From assembly GCA_010093685.1 (NCBI GenBank), contig MU006246.1:208272-272271 (forward strand): a DNA stretch of 64,000 nucleotides. The letters run 5' to 3'. The translations under genes were made by a program, and so were the position numbers. Each line of letters begins with the position of its first letter. The first letter of the stretch is position 1. Source of the DNA: Ophiobolus disseminans (lineage: Eukaryota > Ascomycota > Dothideomycetes > Pleosporales > Phaeosphaeriaceae). The notes under the pieces were generated by a model. That model was not told the origin of the DNA, did no database searches, and worked only from the letters and a program-made list of their open reading frames with translations. Below, piece after piece: positions 9,801 through 19,896 of this stretch.

Positions 9801-11451
9801 CCATTGTTTTTGCGCTTGAGGCGTCCAGTTTGGATGGGTGGTTGTGACGTTGGCTCTTTGTTTGGGTGGAGGTTTTGTGGGCTAAGCGAATTTTGGTGGC
9901 GTCGGACCGTCTTTTGCTAGACCAACAACACTTATATCCTCAGGAACACGAAGGCAATAGCTTCTGTGTCAGCTAGCGGAGGCTTGGAGAATTTGCACCA
10001 GCGATGAATTTATCTTTCACTGAACTCTTAAGTTCAAATCTTTTTTGTTTTCCGACCAATACAGTCCTACCCAATGCAACCTTAGAACTACTTGAGATGA
10101 CTCCACGTAGAAGAAGCGCAAGAAGATGAGCACATCTCAAATATGACATACCATCCATATTTCATAGCAAGTTTGAAATCGCCCGGTACAGTCTCTGGAA
10201 CACCCTTGAAAAGTCTGCTCCCTACTTAGCTGGCTCAACGCCACCAGGCTCTTTCTATTACATCCTTCGAACACGTCCATCTTCCAAATGGAATAGTTTG
10301 TAAAGATATACCGATGCAGCTTGCCCGCATGATTCAATTTGCTTTTGCATTTCCCTAACAGCCGGCAACACCAGCCTTGCTATGCGCGTCATCCGCGCTC
10401 AAACTCTGCGTAGGATGAAAGAATACAGTTAGAATTAGGTTGTCCTTCCTGACACCCCACGTCAGCTTAATGGGTTCCTATCGAAGCATCACCAAAGCCG
10501 CCAGATCCATCGAGTCCGTATGAGGAAGGAGAAATAAACCTACGGCCGCTCGCCGCACTCGCATGGCTGAATGGTTGCATTCGCACCAATCCACCGGAAG
10601 GTCTACGCGTCGATTGTATCAAGGAGGAGTATGTGGAGCGATCAAACGAGATTTGGCCAGATACCTAGCAACGTGTCTTTTTGGAAAGATACTTCCAGTG
10701 GCTACACAAAAGAGAACTTATTTAGGAATATCCCTGCTGAGACACTCGGACTGGATTCGGATTATCCCAGTTATGCGTATTACTCCTCGCTCATTGGAGG
10801 CACCACCATCATGATACGCACAAGCGACCGCGGAGTGGCAGGATCAATACTGCTCGATCGCAGGCTTGCGCAAAACGTCCACGGGTGTGCCTCAAGAACC
10901 AACGTCAACAACACTTCATCGCGTTTTCGTTGTCTCTGATCGACGGCGGTGACGCTATGCTGTCGAGGCCGCCGTGGATACACCAGCATCGTACGCTAGA
11001 GCCCATTTCTATAAGCAAAATCTACGGACGTCCTTGCTCCTCCCGAGAGAAAACGTCTGCATCGCCCACGCACATCGTAGAATGTACTGTAAACGCCGAT
11101 CCCTTGCCTACAGATTATTCTGTAACTTCCAAGGTTCGGAGGGGCATGTGAAGCGCCGAGAACTGGACAACACGCGGAAGCTGGCCTCAAGGAGACATTT
11201 GTCTGATTTGAGTTGTCGCGATGTTCTTGGGCATCAGAACCTCTTTGAAATGGTAGGGATTCGGTAAGATTTACTTGAAGAGATGGGTCAAGACTTCACC
11301 GACCTTTGAGACTATTGTACTAGAATGACCGGATGAGATCCATGACCACGACAATATAGACTTTTCTGAAGTATATGTTGCACAAACATAAACCTGTACT
11401 TGTAATGGCGCACGCTATCTAGTCAAGCTCGTAGGCGGATGGCAACAGCTA
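9801..11451. other. Intergenic, no convincing gene
   Basis: About 1.65 kb between the tRNA and the tRNA relic. The longest frame (10571-10939, about 120 codons, plus strand) has no motif and overlaps other frames of similar length. I treat the region as non-coding. Confidence 0.45.
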
Positions 11452-11491
11452 GTAGTTTGGCGATATACTTGGCCGTTGCCATCAGCTAACC
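11452..11491 (+). pseudogene. Decayed tRNA-Gly fragment
   Basis: An ungapped comparison with the intact tRNA-Gly (9736-9775) gives 31 identities over 40 positions, covering the D arm and anticodon arm. The core GCCGTTGCCATC with the following GCTA..CC matches 18 of 20. Most differences are transitions. The acceptor and T arms are not recognisable, so it cannot be a working tRNA. It ends 11 bp before the stop codon of the HET-domain gene. A tRNA-derived repeat is an alternative explanation. Confidence 0.5.
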
Positions 11492-11502
11492 ACCTCGGCC
11501 CA

Positions 11503-13758
11503 CTACCCCAAAATAACACCCTCCCATACCCCCCCTTCCCCCACCCAATCCCTCAAATAAACCCACCCAAGTTCCCTCCTACATGCAACCTCACCTTCAC
11601 GCTGAATCATCAGCACGTTAACTACCGGCAGCATATCCAACCGCACGCCTTTTCCATCAATATAATTCTTCGTCGTTCGTTCTTCTCCCGTGTACGCCTC
11701 AATACGCAAGCCTAACAGCGAGATTGCGATGAACTCGTATAAACGGTCTTTGTGCGCGGACGCGAGAGCTTCGGGTCGGAAATGTGTGATTTCACCGCAG
11801 AGTTCGCCGATAGGGGCGTGGGAGGAATCGAGGATGGCGACGCCGTAGTGGGTGGTTTGGCGCGGGCCGAGGCGGAGGTGGGCGGTTTGGGCGGTGGTGT
11901 GGATGTAGCTTGGTCCTAGGTGATTGTGGGATGGGGAGGTGGGTTGGGGGTTGGAAGAGGAGAGAGCCTTGGTACAGAAGGTATGGTAATCTGGGTATCG
12001 AGTGTGGAAGCTTTCTCGCAAGGAAAGGTGATCCATATTTTTCGAAAGGTCGGCCATTGGAGAACTTCGTATACACCCCTCTCGAGCTGCGATAGCCATG
12101 TATATTTCCCAATCTTTATCCACTTTAGTATCCGGATGCACATTGAGCACTTCCCACGTCTCCTCGTCCTCTACTTTCGTACTCCACAACGTTAAGGTTC
12201 CGTAGAACACCGTATCTTGGTATCGTACTTGTTCTCCTTGGACCATGGCGGATGACCAAGACCAGCTTGGACACGTATGCGTCGAAGTCTCCGATTGTTG
12301 AATCGACTTCTTACCGTCCCATGCATACCAACACAGCGCGCGGTCAAAGTCTTTTTTCGGCAGACCGTAGAAGAAACTTTCGTTGTAATTTGATTTGTAT
12401 AACAAATTCGCAATACCGATGAAGGCGTTGTAGATATCAGACGAAAACGACAATTTGCGCGCCGTGTAATTCGCGAGATGCCGTTGGAAGGCCGCGAACC
12501 CTGAGTCCTCGTCCTGTAGTCGCAGGCCATACGCACTGAACTCATTGATCTCTGTATTCGTATTATACATATCCTCATAACACGTGGAAGTCTGGCACTC
12601 ATAGTACGCTCGCGTATCAGTAAAGTGAAGCAGCCGCCTCGCACAAACAGCTTCTTGATACGTCCAGCCGCGCGTCTGCCACAGCGCCAGCGAATCCTCA
12701 GCCGTTTCGCGGACGAGGTTGGTTATTCGTAGACCTACAACTTCTTCGTGGTGTTGCGTAATGGTTCGTGGTCGGCTGATGCCGTCGATGCCGAAACCCA
12801 TGCTGTCGCCGTAGGCGGACACGACTACTAGCGACGCGGACTCGTAGATGTCGTTCATGGCCATAATCTGATGCATTTTGTCTTCTGGGTCGTCTTGTAT
12901 GATGCAGAGGCGATCTGCCCAAAGATAATTGACTCCGAGCTCGGTGCAGATGGTCATGGCGTCTTCGATTGTTTGGGGCATATTTGCTGCTACGAGACCG
13001 CCTGATTTTTTGAATGCGGCTATTGAGCTCCGAGTGGCGGTTAGGAGTGATGCTCTTGTGTCTTTGCCCCAGACGTAGCTCAATGCTATGAACTCAACCT
13101 CGCTCGTCTCGACGATACACCGTTGTGCGACGTCGATGAGTCGAAAGCCGTGCGGTAGATTCGCGCTGATACTCGGTTGACAGCTAGCATGGTCTAAAGT
13201 ACACACATCGATCGCATTTCGCAAGTGCGGCCAATTGACCGTTGCACTTACACGGGGCGGGTGGACGATGCTCTTTCCCACATCGGCTATGATGAGGTCT
13301 CCAACCCACATACTCGACAAACCTTCATCACCAACACTGAATTGAAGATAGATATCCGCGACTATACCATCAGGTTGCGTGTGCTCCGATCCAAGAAACA
13401 GCGATAGAGACCACTCGTCTGGCATTGAATTCGAGATGGGGTTCTCCCCAAACGCATTCGAAATCATGTGCTGAACGATGCGACAGTAAGGGCAATTCGG
13501 TGCTGCATCTCCTTCCATCTGATCTGGTCTCAGGTGGAACAAAAACCGCTGACGAGTCTCCAGCGACACGCAATTAACGAGATGCCTCAATCGCAGGTGC
13601 TGACATGTAAGACAAAGGCTGTCGTCTTGTAAAGGGGAGGAAGGGCACTGATCGCAAGGTTGGTGGAAGAGCTCATGGCCCTCTGATTTTGCCGAATCGT
13701 CTTCACCGAAGCTGTAGAGAGAGATGGATCCGGGACAGTGAGCGCAGTCAATAGCCAT
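11503..13758 (-). CDS. HET-domain (heterokaryon incompatibility) protein
   Basis: A single exon of 751 residues. The HET signature is clear: FIALSYVWG at about 223-231, then LGVNYLWADRLCIIQDD and, near residue 365, RGWTYQEAVCARRLLHFT. HET-domain proteins trigger or take part in incompatibility and programmed cell death after non-self recognition in filamentous ascomycetes. The N-terminus has paired cysteines (CAHC, CDQC, CLTC, CPYC in the first about 92 residues) that may bind zinc; this is inference. No NACHT, WD40 or ankyrin partner domain was seen in the C-terminal half. The gene sits in a gene-poor stretch, as many HET genes do. Its recognition partner cannot be read from sequence. Confidence 0.92.
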   Translation of the reverse strand: MAIDCAHCPGSISLYSFGEDDSAKSEGHELFHQPCDQCPSSPLQDDSLCLTCQHLRLRHLVNCVSLETRQRFLFHLRPDQMEGDAAPNCPYCRIVQHMISNAFGENPISNSMPDEWSLSLFLGSEHTQPDGIVADIYLQFSVGDEGLSSMWVGDLIIADVGKSIVHPPRVSATVNWPHLRNAIDVCTLDHASCQPSISANLPHGFRLIDVAQRCIVETSEVEFIALSYVWGKDTRASLLTATRSSIAAFKKSGGLVAANMPQTIEDAMTICTELGVNYLWADRLCIIQDDPEDKMHQIMAMNDIYESASLVVVSAYGDSMGFGIDGISRPRTITQHHEEVVGLRITNLVRETAEDSLALWQTRGWTYQEAVCARRLLHFTDTRAYYECQTSTCYEDMYNTNTEINEFSAYGLRLQDEDSGFAAFQRHLANYTARKLSFSSDIYNAFIGIANLLYKSNYNESFFYGLPKKDFDRALCWYAWDGKKSIQQSETSTHTCPSWSWSSAMVQGEQVRYQDTVFYGTLTLWSTKVEDEETWEVLNVHPDTKVDKDWEIYMAIAAREGCIRSSPMADLSKNMDHLSLRESFHTRYPDYHTFCTKALSSSNPQPTSPSHNHLGPSYIHTTAQTAHLRLGPRQTTHYGVAILDSSHAPIGELCGEITHFRPEALASAHKDRLYEFIAISLLGLRIEAYTGEERTTKNYIDGKGVRLDMLPVVNVLMIQREGEVACRRELGWVYLRDWVGEGGVWEGVILG

Positions 13759-14110
13759 GCTGCACCGTTAAATCTTGCGATACGGTGTTCTACGTGTTGT
13801 GTTAGTGAGCGAGCAAGAAGGTTGAAGTGGGTAAGTGGGGCTCTACAGCATGTAGGTGTTTCCCTAAACGGTAACAGCAGCTGACGTCGTAAGCCCTTTT
13901 TTGAGATTCGCATCGAGAGGAACGAAAAGAAGACTGTACATGTTATCATATATTGCGATATTCATAACAAGCTATATAACTATCTACAAACGCTTATCCG
14001 TCCGTCCAGGGATGCCGATAATATAATCTTCACATCCCCACGCTACCCCAATGATATTCAACACCAATGTATGCCCTAAATGCTATGCGTCTGATCTCAC
14101 TTCGAAATAT
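13759..14110. other. Intergenic, no gene seen
   Basis: Promoter side of the HET-domain gene and 3' side of the next minus-strand gene. No coding frame or RNA was recognised. Confidence 0.5.
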
Positions 14111-15751
14111 TTACATTCCCCAAGGCCCATCGACAACATTCAGGGCGCTCTCAACAGCCTCTTCAAGGTGCTCGACCCTATGCCTCAGAGTGCGATTCTC
14201 CTCGCGCTCCTTGGCCAGACGTCCCCAAACACCAGCTTGTGCGCCGCCTTCGCAGTTAGCGCAGCCCCATCCGCCCTTCTCGAGGTTGACGGTGCCGTCG
14301 CGGACTTTGTCGTATGTGCTTCTCCGCTGGAGGGGCTGTGGCTTGCGGTTCTTTGGTGTGGAGTCGACTTCGGTCTCGTGGATGGAGGACATGTCGGTGC
14401 CGGTTGGGCTTAGGCAGTTCCGGGAAAAGACGCTGGCTGCGTCGGTTTCGCACTCTGATTCGAAGCCCGAGTCTACGCTGACCTCGGAGCCGGAAATGCG
14501 GTTGCGGCGGCGCGGCGTGTCCTGGCATTCGACGTGCTCGCATACTGGCTGCGTGCGGACGAGTGCTAGACTCCTCTTGCGTGCGGCTTCTTCGTCTTGT
14601 CGGGCGCGGCGCTCGACTGCTAGCTCTTCCACGAGCTTGCGCATTTGCTCGTCTTGCTCGTTCGCGCGCGCTGCCATAGTCTCGAGCTGCATTTTCAAGT
14701 GTCGTGCCCTTGTATCTGCCTCGTCGAGCTCGTCTTCTTGCGCACTCTGTTCGGAGCGAGCGTCTACGAACTTGGTCGAGAGCTGGCGGTATGATCGTTG
14801 GTAACGGGAGAGGAGGGCTTCGGCATTCGCAAGCAAATCGTTGAACGAGGAGGGTGCAAGGGGGTCAGCGGGACCGTGGGGGAAGAGGGACTGCGCGATG
14901 TTTAGGTTGAGGAGCTCGTCCTCGGGGTCGTGGTAGGTGGGCGATGAGAGTGGTGGCGGTATCACAGCGTTCTTCTGGGTTGATAGTAGCCAGGCGAACT
15001 TGCTGCCGGCTGTGGGCTGCTTTGACTTGGTGGGGGTCGGCGTCTCCTCGAACCTTCGTGGGCTTTCGTTGCGCGTGGGACTCTGGGTGGCGGACCGCGT
15101 GAGGGACTGGCCGCGGTTAAAGATGTTGGACATCATGTTTCCGCGTTCTTCTTCCTCTTCGTCACTCTCCTCCTCGGAGCTGTACTCTTCTCCAGATTCA
15201 GACTCCGAGTCGGATTCCTCTGTCTGCTGCGCAACACCAAGCTTCACCGGCGCGGAAGCACCGTTGAACCAGTTTTGAATGGCTCTAATCTTTGGCTGTG
15301 ACGCGTTGGACTCGGGCGTGCCACGTGATGGAATGAAGCTTGCGAGTGACTTGGTCGGTGAATGAAACGATGCTCGTGAAGTATGTTGTTGAAGTGTGCT
15401 TGATGCGCGGTTCAGGAGCGACTGCGAATTGTCGAACAGAGTGCCGGTCAATGTCCGCTGGTGGCCGCTGCTGGCAGAGTGTGGGAAATCCTCTAGTGGA
15501 GAAGGTGCGTCTGAATGTGGATCATAGGCAGTTGCGCTGTGTGTTATGGCGAAAGGCGGAGGTCGGATGTGGTCGGTGATGTCGACGTTGTCGAAGTTCT
15601 CTTCAGCAAATGATTGTGTGCTTTGCTTGCGCGAGTGTTGATGAGCTCGCACGTCTCCGCGTGGTGAGTAGTGGCTTCCACGTGATGCTTGAGGTGGGTG
15701 CTGCAGCTCGAGATGAGCGGGTGCATTGCGGCTCATAACGGGCGAATGCAT
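14111..15751 (-). CDS. Hypothetical disordered/coiled-coil protein
   Basis: A single exon of 546 residues that I do not recognise. The N-terminal half is Ser/Pro/His-rich and probably disordered. It contains a short, ordered-looking segment, KIRAIQNWFNGASAPVKLGV, followed by a strongly acidic run (Glu/Ser/Asp, about residues 180-205). A predicted coiled coil follows (LSRYQRSYRQLSTKFVDARS through VEELAVERRARQDEE). Near the C-terminus a CANCEGG segment precedes a second heptad-rich helix. The layout suggests a scaffold or cytoskeletal/polarity adaptor, but no function can be assigned. Start at 15751 is the first ATG of the frame; a second ATG lies five codons later. Confidence 0.78.
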   Translation of the reverse strand: MHSPVMSRNAPAHLELQHPPQASRGSHYSPRGDVRAHQHSRKQSTQSFAEENFDNVDITDHIRPPPFAITHSATAYDPHSDAPSPLEDFPHSASSGHQRTLTGTLFDNSQSLLNRASSTLQQHTSRASFHSPTKSLASFIPSRGTPESNASQPKIRAIQNWFNGASAPVKLGVAQQTEESDSESESGEEYSSEEESDEEEEERGNMMSNIFNRGQSLTRSATQSPTRNESPRRFEETPTPTKSKQPTAGSKFAWLLSTQKNAVIPPPLSSPTYHDPEDELLNLNIAQSLFPHGPADPLAPSSFNDLLANAEALLSRYQRSYRQLSTKFVDARSEQSAQEDELDEADTRARHLKMQLETMAARANEQDEQMRKLVEELAVERRARQDEEAARKRSLALVRTQPVCEHVECQDTPRRRNRISGSEVSVDSGFESECETDAASVFSRNCLSPTGTDMSSIHETEVDSTPKNRKPQPLQRRSTYDKVRDGTVNLEKGGWGCANCEGGAQAGVWGRLAKEREENRTLRHRVEHLEEAVESALNVVDGPWGM

Positions 15752-16508
15752 GATTTCTGCGGCCCAGGGTTCGACAGCCTGGTAGCGAGGAATCTGACCT
15801 GTTCCCTTGCGGCGAGCAGACGGAATGAAGTCGTGAAACGGCTATCAAATATCCCAGCCAGATGTGAGGAGGGGAGGGTCCGTGCGTGTATCCCAAGCAA
15901 CGTGGCAATCGATAAGCTTGGAAAGTGGGTCGGACGGAATGTCAGAAGCTGCGGTGCAACAAAGTATCTTTCAGATGTAGTAGCGAAGGTAAAGAATGAA
16001 TAGCACGAGCATGCAGGACAGTTTTGACTACGAAGGTGTGTTTGAAACGTGCGGCTGGGTGGCTAAGAGCAAGATTTTGAGGGGGCTGGAGCGTGAAGGA
16101 TCGTCATATCTCCTCACCGCCCCAACGGTCGCCCTCCAACCTGCAACTACAACCTGCAACTACACCATACAAGTTTGCGCGAGCACGAAATCAGCGTCAA
16201 AGATCTGACGAACATGATCTTGGATAAATTCACAGCTATTTCAGACTCCAAATCTCACATAGTACCCCTGCCATTTTCACAGATGCTTCAAGCGGTGGTA
16301 TCTAGAACCAGCTCGTGTTTTTCAACAAGCGCTGCATACCACTACCTCTGCAGCAAGCTATACCATCTTCTGCACGTCCTGCATGTGCGTTGTTCGCGAC
16401 GCCCAGCCGCCCGTTATTCATCTTAACATGGACTAGCCTGGACCCACCATAGATGCCATGATCAAGCTCGAGCGACTGCTTGCGCGCAACTTCTCTGAAG
16501 CTGTGGTA
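15752..16508. other. Intergenic, no gene seen
   Basis: This lies between the starts of one minus-strand gene and the 3' end of the next. It holds a small direct repeat of ACCTGCAACTACA at about 16139-16165. No gene was supported. Confidence 0.5.
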
Positions 16509-17886
16509 TCAATCATCTTTCTTCGAAGGTATGAGATGCGCCAACTCGTGAGTACCCCAGCGTTCTGTACCATCGTCGGGTACCGTCACCCAAGGCGCTT
16601 TCTCAGCAAGATAGATGTGATTCTTCACCTTTGGCGGCTCGCAGGTAAAAGATTCTGTATCGATCGAGCCCATGGTGATGCTGATTTCATCTTCGAAAAA
16701 CGAGTAGGCCATGGTGAGCGGCGTACCGCAGCTAGCGCAAAAGGTCCGTTCGGCCACGTCTGACAGCTTCAGAGTCTTGATGGTCGACGACGCTGTAAAC
16801 TTGAACGCGGCTTTGCGCGTACTGATGAACGGGAGGTATGATGAGCCCGAGAGTTGCTGGCAGGCACGACAGTAGCAAAGTGTGATATCGGACGGTGAAG
16901 CACTCGATGTGTACTGCACCTCACCACAACGGCATCCACCGTTGAAGACTATATCGTCGTCACAAGTGGGTTTTGGTACAAACCTCGATCCATCGGCAGC
17001 TATGGAAAGTCAGTTTACTCTCCAAGAGGCCTAAATTATCCTCAGTCTTACCTTTCCGTGCGACGGCAAGGAACACTGCATCTATCTCTTCGACCTTCCC
17101 GTCTATCGCCAACTTTTCCCACTCGTCCTTGTACACGCCCTGCGCTTTTCGTCGAATGTCATTGCTTGCAAAAGTTTTGGCGACGTCCTTGACAATCACG
17201 TTCTCCACGAAGAAGTCGTCCCATTGCTCGATATCGTAGTACCGCTTGCCATAGCCTGCTTGGTTGTGCACTGTAATCACACTCTCGACTTCGAGGCCGG
17301 CGGATTCGAGCGTGTGCTTTAGCGTCGATTCGGATTGGCTCCAAGAACGATTGTAGGGAATTGGTAGATCTAGGCGGCGAGCAACTCGTTCCAGTACCAT
17401 ACCGGACACCAGATTCCTCGGGTGCGTTGCGTCTGTTACCAGGACACCCCCTGGCTTCAAGTACCCTGACCAGTGCTCAATGGCGGCTTTTGGATCGGGG
17501 AACAAGACCAAAGCAGATGCTACCGTGATGACGTCGAAAGTCTTCCCCTTGAGTGCTTCTGTTTCGTCGAGGTGCAGTATATCGCCTTTATGCAAGCTCA
17601 CGTTCGCATACTTGTCGCCGTTTTGCTCTTTCTTGCGCGATGCAATTGCGATCATCCCCGGAGTAACATCAACACCGACGACCTTGCCTGTAGGGCCGAC
17701 AATATCTGCCTCCTTGAAGGTCAACAGCCCAGTACCACATGCTAAATCCAATACTTCCTGGCCAGGCTGTAGATCAATGTGGGATAGAAACCGCCTCGTG
17801 AAATCACTGTGCCATGTGTCATCGTAGTCCCTGGACCTGCCTTCGTAGAAGCGAATTGCGTTCACTGATTGTCGGTCTTCGGACAT
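16509..17886 (-). CDS. Fusion of a SAM-dependent methyltransferase and a GFA/CENP-V domain
   Basis: Exons on the minus strand are 17886-17052 and 16999-16509, with a 52-bp intron; splicing yields 441 residues in one frame. Residues 1 to about 275 form a class I methyltransferase: motif I VLDLACGTGLLTF, then VVGVDVTPGMIAIAS and the post-motif LKPGGVLVTDATHP. After the junction (ARKAADGSRFVPK) comes a zinc-binding GFA-type domain: GGCRCGE (Cys301/Cys303), CYCRACQQLSG and CASCGTPLT, the usual cysteine set of glutathione-dependent formaldehyde-activating/CENP-V proteins. Without splicing, the methyltransferase frame reads through the intron to a stop, and the GFA domain would lack its first cysteines and an ATG in the right place; the fusion model is therefore preferred. 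Substrates are unknown. Confidence 0.8.
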
Positions 17887-18364
17887 CTTGCTTGACGCTT
17901 CGGCAGTACAGTATAAGCACGCGCAGATTTGTCGCTGTTGATATAGTATTCGAGGCTGACCAATCCTTGTTTGTCAGCTGATCGGCTGGATGTGCTCTTG
18001 AAGTGGCCACTTAGACTTCAGCACGCCGGGGCTTTACTCACGAACAGGGAGGAACAAAGGAGAAGTGTGTTCAGACGGCGCGAGGAAATACTTCTAGTTG
18101 TGGCCAATTGTTACGTTGTCCGCATGAGTGAGGGGTGCCGGACTGAAAACACGATGGCCGAAAACGGTAAGCGGCCAGCGCACGTGATGGACTAGGACAA
18201 CATGGACAGTCGCTCCCAGAGTCTTCGTCATCGTGTCTTCCCAACACCAACCGTGTCGCTGCTGGACACTCGCATATCGACGCTTACCATATAGTACTTC
18301 TCATTGGTATACATTTGACGTATTATATGCGTATGTGTGGCGAAACCGAACGCATTGAACGTGT
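17887..18364. other. Intergenic, no gene seen
   Basis: Promoter side of the fusion gene, ending at the second MITE copy. No coding frame was supported. Confidence 0.5.
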
Positions 18365-18509
18365 CTCTCGGTAAGTCGTGAAAGCCGGAGAAGAAAAGCC
18401 AAGCTTGACGACTACATCTACGTATAGAACAGCTGCTCTGACTTCTTAAGAATCTCTATACATTGACAGAATAGTGTGTCTATTTCCGGCTTTCGCGACT
18501 TACCGAGAG
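18365..18509. mobile_element. MITE-like element, copy 2 (145 bp)
   Basis: Terminal inverted repeats are almost perfect: the left end starts CTCTCGGTAAGTCGTGAAAG and the right end is the inverse complement of CTCTCGGTAAGTCGCGAAAG, continuing through CCGGA for about 25 bp with one mismatch. The interior shares AAGCTTGaCGACTACATC, ACGTATA and a TTTCcGGCTTTCGCGACTTACCGAGAG right end with copy 1 at 7428-7571. No clear target-site duplication is visible here (left flank CGTGT, right flank CATAT). It has no coding capacity. Confidence 0.85.
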
Positions 18510-19896
18510 CATATCTGCGACAGATTGGATTGATCGCATGCGGGAGCCATGGATTTGCGCAAATTATGCAACAAGCCATCGTTTCCTCGCGACAGAACCT
18601 TTTTGTGAGCGTCCGAAACATCATGTTATCTTGTTTCTATCATCGGACTTCCTAAAAGATATCAAGCTGGCTCTTGCGCAGCGGAGAGCTACACCCCTTC
18701 ATCGCTCTCATTAATGTAGGTCAAAGATAGATCGTCGAAAGACATCCTGGTTGGATGCATTTCGGGTTACGGAAACACTGTTAGTGGCTACAGCCTGATG
18801 ATACAGGAAACCTCCATCGTGCATTGATACTCGCCCGGGCGTGTCAAGTTGCACAAGATGGATAAGTACGCCATATGCCACGAGCACCAAATTTGGTTCT
18901 ACCTGACAAGCACACCAAGACTCGATCGAATATCAACAACGCACCAAGAGGAAACAGCTAGTGGGTAGATCTCTATAATCTACGGCTATTGTCGCGTGGA
19001 GGCGAACAGGCTAATCGGCACTTTTCGACAACAGCCCCACAAACTGCACCCCGCATACGAATACTGGGGACGCATGGAGAGCCGCCATCAACTCTTAATC
19101 TCACGTTGGATGCCACCACAGGGGCAGTAGAGTGGGCGTGCCTGGTCTACACCCAATCATCCGCCTCGCTACACCATTCATCAGTGTAGAACCTCGAAAT
19201 CACTCCACGATTCCAGGCTGGTCGACTATAACCGGGTTGAAAATCATATAAACATGCCTCAGAAGGTCATGTTGCATTTTGGAAATAGGCCTCTTGCCAA
19301 GGATGGTAGAGTGAGTCATCGTCACCACGGTTCAAGGGAAGTTACATTTCCAGTCGTGTCTTTGGAATTGTGAGACACGAAAAGATATTCCATCAATCAG
19401 GTTCATCTTGCAAAGAGTAAGTCTGGTGTTATGGCAACGCGTAGGCACTCAAGAACGCTCTGGTTGTTATGCTTCCTCAGCCTCAGCTGCAGTTGCGAGT
19501 GCATCTTCGACTAGAAAGAGCACAGAAAGCAGACGCACGTTGGGCGGGATGAGGATCAGTCACGGAAGTCTTCAGTATGTGAAAGGTGATCGTTGCTAGA
19601 AGAAGTGTCTCGCTCATCTGGTCTTGCGTTGGGGAGTCTTCCAGCAATGTTTGGACCAGGAATCGCGTGGCGAAAGGAAAGAAAGCCCGTCTTGCCAAGA
19701 AGTGTTGCGTTTATTGCTTTGTGGTCACGCTACGAGGCTCACTTTGCCATATCCACGCTTCATTTAGCACCCCCATTTTGCCGCGGATTAGCAGATCACC
19801 CATGGTCTAAGCACTCGTTATATAAGAGCAGGTGGCGTCTCTTCAACGGTCAGTGTCCGATCTTGCAGTATCTTGAGAGCCAATTATCTTTCCAAT
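18510..19896. other. Intergenic, promoter of the CE15 gene
   Basis: About 1.4 kb without a supported gene. Near the right end, TATATAA at 19819-19825 lies about 72 bp before the CE15 start codon and is a good core-promoter candidate. Earlier short frames overlap and lack motifs. Confidence 0.5.
19819..19825 (+). promoter_or_regulatory. TATA box of the CE15 gene
   Basis: TATATAA lies about 72 bp upstream of the ATG at 19897, a usual distance for a TATA-driven, regulated fungal gene. Assignment is by position and consensus only. Confidence 0.55.

Noticed and set aside
9801..9803. Genomically encoded CCA tail of the tRNA
   Set aside because: Nuclear tRNA genes of eukaryotes get CCA after transcription; three bases match by chance often enough.
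10571..10939. Open frame of 122 codons in the gap after the tRNA
   Set aside because: No motif, overlapped by other frames of similar size, no splice pattern to extend it.
11452..11491. Second functional tRNA-Gly
   Set aside because: Acceptor and T arms are absent and no B box follows.
16509..16919. Stand-alone GFA gene starting at the codon for MQYTSS
   Set aside because: This start would remove the first conserved cysteines (GGCRCGE); splicing to the methyltransferase exon restores them.
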